From the NCBI RefSeq assembly GCF_002379085.1, contig NZ_NBZW01000025.1, forward strand, positions 1 through 64,000: a DNA stretch of 64,000 nucleotides, given 5' to 3'. The notes below the pieces were generated by a model. That model ran no database searches, was not told the DNA's origin, and saw only the letters and a program-made list of their open reading frames with translations. Source of the stretch: Polaromonas sp. AET17H-212 (GTDB taxonomy: Bacteria > Pseudomonadota > Gammaproteobacteria > Burkholderiales > Burkholderiaceae_C). Of the stretch, positions 59,021-64,000 are shown one piece after another. Positions within the stretch are counted from its first letter, which is position 1. The number at the start of each line of letters is the position of its first letter. The position numbers and the translations under genes were made by a program.

Positions 59021-59188
59021 TCAAGCCATGTAAATGGCGATGAAGGCCAGCAGGAACATCAAGACGCCACCAGCGACGGGCAGCACGAGGGGCATCAGCG
59101 GCACAATGGCTTCTACCGCATCCTGTTCCTGGGCGGGCGTGGGGCTGCTGTGGGCGGCGTTGGTAGAGCGATCGGCGGGGCTTGACAT
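59021..59188 (-). CDS. 55-residue single-span membrane protein
   Basis: A polar N terminus (MSSPADRSTNAAHSSPTPAQ, then EQDAVEAIVPLMP) is followed by one transmembrane helix (VAGGVLMFLLAFIAIYMA) reaching the C terminus. AGGA lies 6 bp before ATG 59188. The ribosome site, the tail-anchored pattern and the clean stop support a real gene. The family is not known to me. Confidence 0.65.
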   Translation of the reverse strand: MSSPADRSTNAAHSSPTPAQEQDAVEAIVPLMPLVLPVAGGVLMFLLAFIAIYMA

Positions 59189-59359
59189 GGTGGTTCCTGC
59201 AAACGGGGGAAAGTAAGTTGCACGATTTTACCTTTTTGGCCCGGACGGCCGCAAGCCGCTTAATTCGACGCAGCCCGCATCGCGGACGGAAAGCCGTTCT
59301 CCAGTCGTCCGGCGGCATCCGGGCAGCGTTATTGCAGCTCTACTCCGGAGGTATGAAGC

Positions 59360-59827
59360 ATGCAGTGTGATTTAACCCGTTGGGGCGGTGGCTGTGTCCT
59401 TGCGCTGGTGCTGGGCGTCTTGCCGGGCTGCGCCAGCACCGGCTCCGCCAGCCCCTCAGCACGGCCCGTCCTGTACCCCAACGCCACGCTCCATCGCGTG
59501 GGCGACGCGCAGGGCCGTGCCGAGGCCGACGCCTGCATGGCCCGGGCTTCAGCAGCAGGATTGACGCCCGCCGAAAACACCAACGCGGTGGCGCGGGGGG
59601 CCGGGGTCGGCGCGGCCACCGGCGGCGTGGCCGCCGCTGTGGGTGCTTTGATCACCGGCCGCGGCACGGAAGGGGTGCTCCGCGCCGGTGCAGGCGGCGC
59701 CGCGGTTGGGGGTTCGGCCGGTGCGGTTCAGGGCGCTTTCCGCAACGACCGGCCCAGCAGCACCTACCGCACCTATGTGCAGCGCTGCCTGGCCGACAAG
59801 GGGTTCGACGTGATTGGCTGGAACTGA
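59360..59827 (+). CDS. glycine-zipper outer-membrane lipoprotein
   Basis: 155 residues. Lipoprotein signal with lipobox LPGC (C24), then a region with glycine-zipper repeats (AGVGAATGGVAAAVGALITG and AGAGGAAVGGSAGAV), which form membrane-embedded oligomers, and a C-terminal YVQRCLADKGFDVIGW typical of such lipoproteins. Role unknown. The MOSC gene begins 2 bp after its stop. Confidence 0.82.
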   Translation: MQCDLTRWGGGCVLALVLGVLPGCASTGSASPSARPVLYPNATLHRVGDAQGRAEADACMARASAAGLTPAENTNAVARGAGVGAATGGVAAAVGALITGRGTEGVLRAGAGGAAVGGSAGAVQGAFRNDRPSSTYRTYVQRCLADKGFDVIGWN

Positions 59828-59829
59828 GC

Positions 59830-60417
59830 TTGTCCCCCTCATACCAGTTGCTCTCCGTCCAACTCGCCGCCGCCCGGCGCGTCAGCATGGGTGGGCGCCA
59901 AGTGCTCACAGCCATGGGCAAGCAGGCCGTGGCCGGCCCGGTACCGGTGTTGCCCCTGGGCCTGCTCGGGGATGAGCAGGCCGACCTCTCGGTGCATGGC
60001 GGGTTCGAAAAAGCCGTGTATGCCTACCCCGCAGAACACTACCCGTTCTGGCAGGCTGCGCGCCGCGAACAGGGCCTGGACCAGATTGACGACAGCCTGC
60101 CCTTTGGCAGCCTGGGTGAAAACCTCACCTTGCAGGGGCTGCCGGAAAACGACGTGTGGGCCGGTGACGTGCTGCGATTTCCACATTGCGAACTGCAGGT
60201 GCGCATTCCGCGCGAGCCCTGCTACAAATTCAATGCGGCCATGGGTTTTGCGCGGGCTTCCAGGCTGATGGCGCAGAGCGGCTTTTGCGGTTTTTACCTG
60301 TCGGTCCTCACGCCAGGCGTCCTGAGCGCGGGGGACCGCTTCGAACTCCTGCCGGGCCGGCGCAGCGTGAGTATTCCCCAGCTGTTTGCCGCCAAAATGG
60401 GCAAACACCTGCGCTAG
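59830..60417 (+). CDS. MOSC domain protein, YiiM-like
   Basis: 195 residues from TTG 59830, chosen because homologues start near YQLLSVQL; M20 would truncate the first strand. MOSC motifs: GDEQADLSVHGGFEKAVYAYPAEHY, LGENLT and conserved C131 in REPCYKF, which would bind the sulfur or metal cofactor. YiiM-type proteins belong to the Moco-dependent N-hydroxylated-compound reductases. Two bases after the lipoprotein stop, so translationally coupled. Confidence 0.88.
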   Translation: MSPSYQLLSVQLAAARRVSMGGRQVLTAMGKQAVAGPVPVLPLGLLGDEQADLSVHGGFEKAVYAYPAEHYPFWQAARREQGLDQIDDSLPFGSLGENLTLQGLPENDVWAGDVLRFPHCELQVRIPREPCYKFNAAMGFARASRLMAQSGFCGFYLSVLTPGVLSAGDRFELLPGRRSVSIPQLFAAKMGKHLR

Positions 60418-60426
60418 CTGCAGCCA

Positions 60427-60834
60427 CTAGAGCAGCGCGTAGGTCGTCGTGGCGCGGCTGATACTTTTGCCGTCGTCTGCACCGCGGATGTCGATCTCCC
60501 CAAAAACCAGCGACTTGCCGGCGCGTATCACGCGCGCCTCGACCAGGGCGTCCTGGTTCGACAGGGGTTTGAGAAAACTGCTGTTCATCTGGACCGTGGT
60601 GCAGGGTTTGAACGCACCAAAATGATTGATCAGCGCGAGCACCATGGCCGTGTCGGCGGCGGCCATCATGGCCTGACCGCAGAGCATGCCGCCGACCCGC
60701 GAGAGTTGCGGATTCTGCGGCAGGCGCAAGGTCACGCCCTGGCTGTCACACGAGGCGACTTGCAGGCCCAGGGCCTGTACCCACGGTGCAAAATAGGCGG
60801 GCAGGGCGGCTTGCAGGGTTTCGATGGCCATCAT
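60427..60834 (-). CDS. PaaI-family hotdog thioesterase
   Basis: 135 residues, hotdog fold with LSRVGGMLCGQAMMAAADTAMVLALI at the active-site helix and a domain end ISRATTTYALL. Cytosolic acyl-CoA thioesterase by family. ATG 60834 overlaps the threonine dehydratase stop (ATGA) and has GGAG upstream. Confidence 0.87.
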   Translation of the reverse strand: MMAIETLQAALPAYFAPWVQALGLQVASCDSQGVTLRLPQNPQLSRVGGMLCGQAMMAAADTAMVLALINHFGAFKPCTTVQMNSSFLKPLSNQDALVEARVIRAGKSLVFGEIDIRGADDGKSISRATTTYALL

Positions 60835-62033
60835 TGTTGCTCCACGGCGTCAAAGCCGGCGGTTTTCAGCACGTCCAGCACCTGCGCAATGTGCGCGCGC
60901 CCGCGCGTCTGGATCACCAGTTCAATATCGACGTTCTGCGCAGCCAGCATGGTGAATGCCCGCTGGTGATGCACCTCGTCGATGTTGGCGCCGGCATCCG
61001 CGACCGTGGCGGTGATTCTGGCCAGCGAGCCGGGCACGTCGCGCGCGCTCACGCGGATGCGCGCCAGCCGGCCGGCGCGCACCATGCCGCGCTCGATGAT
61101 GGCCGCCAGCAGCAAGGGATCGATGTTGCCGCCGCACAGCACCAAGCCGACTTTTTTCCCCTTGAAACGCTCTGGGTATTTCAGCAAGGCCGCGAGACCG
61201 GCCGCGCCCGCGCCTTCGACCAGGGTTTTTTCGATCTCGAGCAGCATGACGATGGCCTGTTCGATGTCGCCTTCATCCACCAGAACGAGGTCGTCCACCA
61301 GACGCGCAATGATGGCCTGCGGGATCACGCCGGGCGTGCCCACGGCAATGCCCTCGGCAATCGTGCTGCTGCCCTGGGGGTAGTGTGTGCCCTTGATGGC
61401 ATTGACCATCGCCGGGAAACGCGAGGTCTGCACACCGATGACTTCGATGCCGGGCCGCATCGCCTTGGCGGCCGTCGCCATGCCGGCGATCAGGCCACCA
61501 CCGCCGACGGCCACGATCAGCGTGTCCAGGTCGGGCACCGCGTGCAGCATCTCCAGGCCCACCGTGCCCTGGCCGGCGATGATGGCTTCGTCGTCATAGG
61601 GGTGAATGAACACCAGGCCTTCGCGTTCGGCCAGGGCGAGGGCGTGGCTGCGCGACTCCTCCAGCGTGTCGCCGTGCAGCACGACCTCGGCGTCAAAGCC
61701 GCGCGTGCGCTCGATCTTGACGCCGGGCGTGAAACGCGGCATCACGATCACCGCGCGCAGGCCCAGGCGCTGCGCATGGTAGGCCACGCCCTGGGCGTGG
61801 TTGCCCGCGCTCATGGCCACCACGCCGCGGCGGCCGTCTTCGGCCGAGAGTTGCACCAGCTTGTTACAGGCGCCGCGTTCCTTGAAGGACGCGGTGTACT
61901 GCAGGTTCTCGAACTTCAGGAAAACGTCCGCCCCAGTGATTTGCGACAGGGTTTTGGACGCCACGCAGGGTGTATCAAGCAGCTGGCCCTGCAGGCGAAG
62001 CGCTGCAGCCTCAATATCGGTCAAAGCAAGCAT
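60831..62033 (-). CDS. ilvA: threonine ammonia-lyase with ACT domain
   Basis: 400 residues. PLP-dependent deamination of threonine to 2-oxobutanoate. PLP lysine K51 in ASFKERGACNKL, glycine-rich phosphate loop VGGGGLIAG, and CGGNIDP; a C-terminal ACT domain (IRVSARDVPGSLARITATVADAGANIDEVHHQR) makes it the ~400-residue regulated form rather than the long IlvA. GGAGG lies 9 bp before ATG 62033. Cotranscribed with the thioesterase gene. Confidence 0.92.
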   Translation of the reverse strand: MLALTDIEAAALRLQGQLLDTPCVASKTLSQITGADVFLKFENLQYTASFKERGACNKLVQLSAEDGRRGVVAMSAGNHAQGVAYHAQRLGLRAVIVMPRFTPGVKIERTRGFDAEVVLHGDTLEESRSHALALAEREGLVFIHPYDDEAIIAGQGTVGLEMLHAVPDLDTLIVAVGGGGLIAGMATAAKAMRPGIEVIGVQTSRFPAMVNAIKGTHYPQGSSTIAEGIAVGTPGVIPQAIIARLVDDLVLVDEGDIEQAIVMLLEIEKTLVEGAGAAGLAALLKYPERFKGKKVGLVLCGGNIDPLLLAAIIERGMVRAGRLARIRVSARDVPGSLARITATVADAGANIDEVHHQRAFTMLAAQNVDIELVIQTRGRAHIAQVLDVLKTAGFDAVEQQ

Positions 62034-62206
62034 GGGGAAAGACCTCCGGGAGAAGTGCCGATTGTGGCGCGGTTTTGTAGCGCAATTCACACGGGGGTAT
62101 TCAATTAGCGTCTTCCATCGGGCATAAAGCTGCGTTATGGTTACACGTACGTCATCAGGGTGGATGTGTAACTGCTGTGGCCTTCTTCCAGGCCGGAGGT
62201 GTCTCA

Positions 62207-64000
62207 ATGAGCAAGCGTTCGGGTAGTGCTGACAGGCATGGTCCGCTGCTGCCTTCTCCCGGCCTGAAAGAGGCGCCGGTGCTGGACCTGATGTGTTCGC
62301 ATTTTGTGCTGACGCTGGCGGCCCGGCAGGGCGCCAAGTTCAATGTGCGGCGCGACCTGAACAGCCTTCTGTCGCTGTCGGGCCGGCACCTGGTGTGGCC
62401 CTTGCCCGCGCTGCAGCGCCTGCGTGAATTCCTGGGTCGCCGCTGCAAGGGCAACGAATTCTGGCAGGGCCACGAGGCCCTGGGCGATGCCGACTTCATG
62501 AGCCGCCATGGCGCCTGGCGCGGGCCCTACGAGGAGGGCACGCTGTTCTTTTACCTTGACGAATACGCCAAGGACCAGCCCAAGGACCTGCTGGCGGTGC
62601 TGTCGGCCACCGGCGACTGGCTGACCCACGCGCTGAAAAAGCAGTCCACGCTGGTCGAGAAAAACATCGACGCCCTGGCCAATCTGCTGCAGTTGAACCA
62701 GGCCGAACGTGCCTTGCTGCTGTACGGCACCCTGGCACGCTACCAGCGTGACCTGCGCTCCATGCTGGTGGAGTTCAAGGTCAGCAATGCGCCGGAAGCC
62801 TATGCCGCGCTGGCCGAGGTGGCCGGCGTGAAAGCCAACGAAGTGGCCGAGGCCCTGCGCGCCGGCTCGCGGCTGGAGCGCATCGGCATGGTCGAAAACC
62901 TGATTTCCGAGCACAACATCACCGACCTGGCCGACCTCATGAAGGTCAGCGAAAAACTGCCGCCCGTGCTGATGCGCGAGTACCGCGACCAGAACGAGTT
63001 GATGGCGGTGTTCACCCGGCCGGTGGAACGCAGCAGCCTCGGGCTGGCTGATTTTTCCTTTGCGCAGGAAGATGTCCAGGTGCTGGTGTCCTTGCTGCGC
63101 AATGCCGTGGCCGGCAAGGAGCTGGGGGTCAACGTGCTGCTGTACGGACCGCCGGGCACCGGCAAGACCGAGTTGACCAAGGTGGTCGCACAGGCGGCCG
63201 GCCTGGACCTGTTCGAGGTTGAATATGCCGACCGCGACGGCAACTCGCTGAGCGGGCGTGACCGCTACCGTTCGCTGCAGATCGCGCAGGTGTTCCTCAA
63301 GGGCAGTGCCCATGCCGCCCTGCTGTTTGACGAGGTCGAGGATGTGTTCCCGCCCCTTTCCAGCGAAGCGGCGCAGCTGATGGCGCGCTCCGAGCAACTG
63401 ACGGCCCCGGCGGCCGCTTCGGTCAACGGCAAGGCCTGGGTCAACCAGATTCTGGAGTCCAACACGGTGCCCACCCTGTGGGTGACCAACCGCATCGAGC
63501 AGATCGACCCGGCCTTCCGGCGCCGCTTTGCCTACCACCTGGAACTCAAGTCGCCGCCGCCGGGCGCACGCGAGATCCTGGTGCGCAAGACGCTCGAGGG
63601 GGTGCCGGTCAGCGACGCCCTGGTGACCAGGCTGACCGGCCGCAAGGGACTGACGCCGGCGCAGATCCGCACGGCGGTGCGTTTTGCCAAGCTGGCAAGC
63701 AGCCCGGGTGCCGGCACCGAGGCGATCCGGTCCGGCGGCCACACGGCACTGATGGAGTCCCTGATCGAGCGCCAGCTCAAAAACGCCGACCAGGCGCTGG
63801 GCAACAAGGCGGGCGCCGGCGGACGGCGCAGCGTGACCACCTACGACCTGTCCATGCTCCATGTGGAGTCGCGTTTCGACGTCCCGCGCATCGTGGAAGC
63901 ACTCAAGGCGCGCGGTCACGGCACGCTGTGTTTTTACGGCGCGCCGGGCACCGGCAAGACGGCGCTGGCCGAACACATGGCCCAGGCGCTGGACCGCCCG
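62207..64000 (+). CDS. double-AAA ATPase (3' end outside window)
   Basis: 598 visible codons from ATG 62207 with GGAGG 8 bp upstream; no stop before the window end. An N-terminal ~290-residue helical region without known domain precedes AAA module 1: Walker A GPPGTGKT (314-321), Walker B ALLFDEVEDVF, sensor/arginine-finger region NRIEQIDPAFRRRFAYHLEL. A second Walker A, GAPGTGKT (578-585), starts AAA module 2 at the edge. Sequence style is AAA+ of the ClpX/FtsH/MoxR-unlike CDC48-type ATP-binding proteins. Role unknown. Confidence 0.88.
   Translation, partial: MSKRSGSADRHGPLLPSPGLKEAPVLDLMCSHFVLTLAARQGAKFNVRRDLNSLLSLSGRHLVWPLPALQRLREFLGRRCKGNEFWQGHEALGDADFMSRHGAWRGPYEEGTLFFYLDEYAKDQPKDLLAVLSATGDWLTHALKKQSTLVEKNIDALANLLQLNQAERALLLYGTLARYQRDLRSMLVEFKVSNAPEAYAALAEVAGVKANEVAEALRAGSRLERIGMVENLISEHNITDLADLMKVSEKLPPVLMREYRDQNELMAVFTRPVERSSLGLADFSFAQEDVQVLVSLLRNAVAGKELGVNVLLYGPPGTGKTELTKVVAQAAGLDLFEVEYADRDGNSLSGRDRYRSLQIAQVFLKGSAHAALLFDEVEDVFPPLSSEAAQLMARSEQLTAPAAASVNGKAWVNQILESNTVPTLWVTNRIEQIDPAFRRRFAYHLELKSPPPGAREILVRKTLEGVPVSDALVTRLTGRKGLTPAQIRTAVRFAKLASSPGAGTEAIRSGGHTALMESLIERQLKNADQALGNKAGAGGRRSVTTYDLSMLHVESRFDVPRIVEALKARGHGTLCFYGAPGTGKTALAEHMAQALDRP

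Noticed and set aside
62204-63976. 590-residue minus-strand frame
   Set aside because: Antisense to the AAA ATPase; the plus strand shows two Walker A motifs and a good ribosome site.
1-64000. CRISPR arrays, tRNA/rRNA genes, insertion sequences
   Set aside because: No regularly spaced direct repeats, tRNA-like cloverleaf, rRNA segment or transposase was seen on either strand.

Overview
The window is a chromosomal segment of a high-GC betaproteobacterium, most likely of the Comamonadaceae (the Polaromonas/Rhodoferax/Variovorax/Acidovorax group). The evidence is the mnmG-rsmG-lysE-parA-(hydrolase)-parB order, GTP-dependent PEP carboxykinase, branched-chain-type ABC uptake next to an aromatic-aldehyde-type dehydrogenase, and a dispersed ~60 bp AT-centred palindromic repeat that I recognise from this family. 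Placement below family level is inference. I see no rRNA, tRNA, CRISPR array, insertion sequence or prophage. About 55 protein genes are supported; many long reverse-strand reading frames are shadows caused by high GC.

Layout. 1-1.5 kb: phospholipase-D-type cardiolipin synthase (cut by the window edge) behind an endonuclease/exonuclease/phosphatase gene, the ybhP-clsB pair. 1.8-4.9 kb: secreted protein, a glutaredoxin-fold protein without cysteine, a flavodoxin-family protein and a Spy/CpxP-like protein. 4.9-8.6 kb: copper module copZ-cueR divergent from copA, with CueR-type promoters on both strands and an FNR-type box, followed by a hemerythrin gene with its own FNR-type box. 8.6-13.7 kb: barrel-like protein, Old Yellow Enzyme, AsmA-like protein, DUF1328 protein and transglutaminase. 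13.7-22 kb: class II aldolase, AraC regulator, complete LIV-type ABC transporter and aldehyde dehydrogenase, probably one small-molecule uptake/catabolism locus. 22.3-29.4 kb: YkgJ-type protein, FMN reductase, then the chromosome-segregation/tRNA-modification block mnmG, rsmG, lysE-type exporter, parA, hydrolase, parB, with three parS sites inside mnmG and rsmG. 29.4-45.3 kb: frameshifted patatin, FAD-linked oxidase, EF-hand protein, cobalamin adenosyltransferase, thioesterase, second AsmA-like protein, uracil/xanthine permease, a TetR/small membrane protein/hydrolase unit with shared palindromic operators, acetoacetyl-CoA synthetase, DMT transporter, flavin reductase and M14 peptidase. 45.5-53.3 kb: two large multi-sensor histidine kinases flanking a TetR regulator. 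53.3-62 kb: phosphoesterase, LysR regulator, membrane protein, pckG, small membrane protein, glycine-zipper lipoprotein, MOSC protein, thioesterase and threonine dehydratase. 62.2 kb to the end: a double-AAA ATPase cut by the window end.

What stands out is architecture more than any single gene. Twelve copies of the palindromic repeat sit mainly between convergent genes, but three lie in frame inside coding sequences and one supplies a stop codon. At least nine genes have no Shine-Dalgarno sequence and carry a -10-like hexamer 6-7 bases before the start codon, which predicts leaderless mRNAs. copA and the hemerythrin gene combine FNR-type boxes with this start arrangement.
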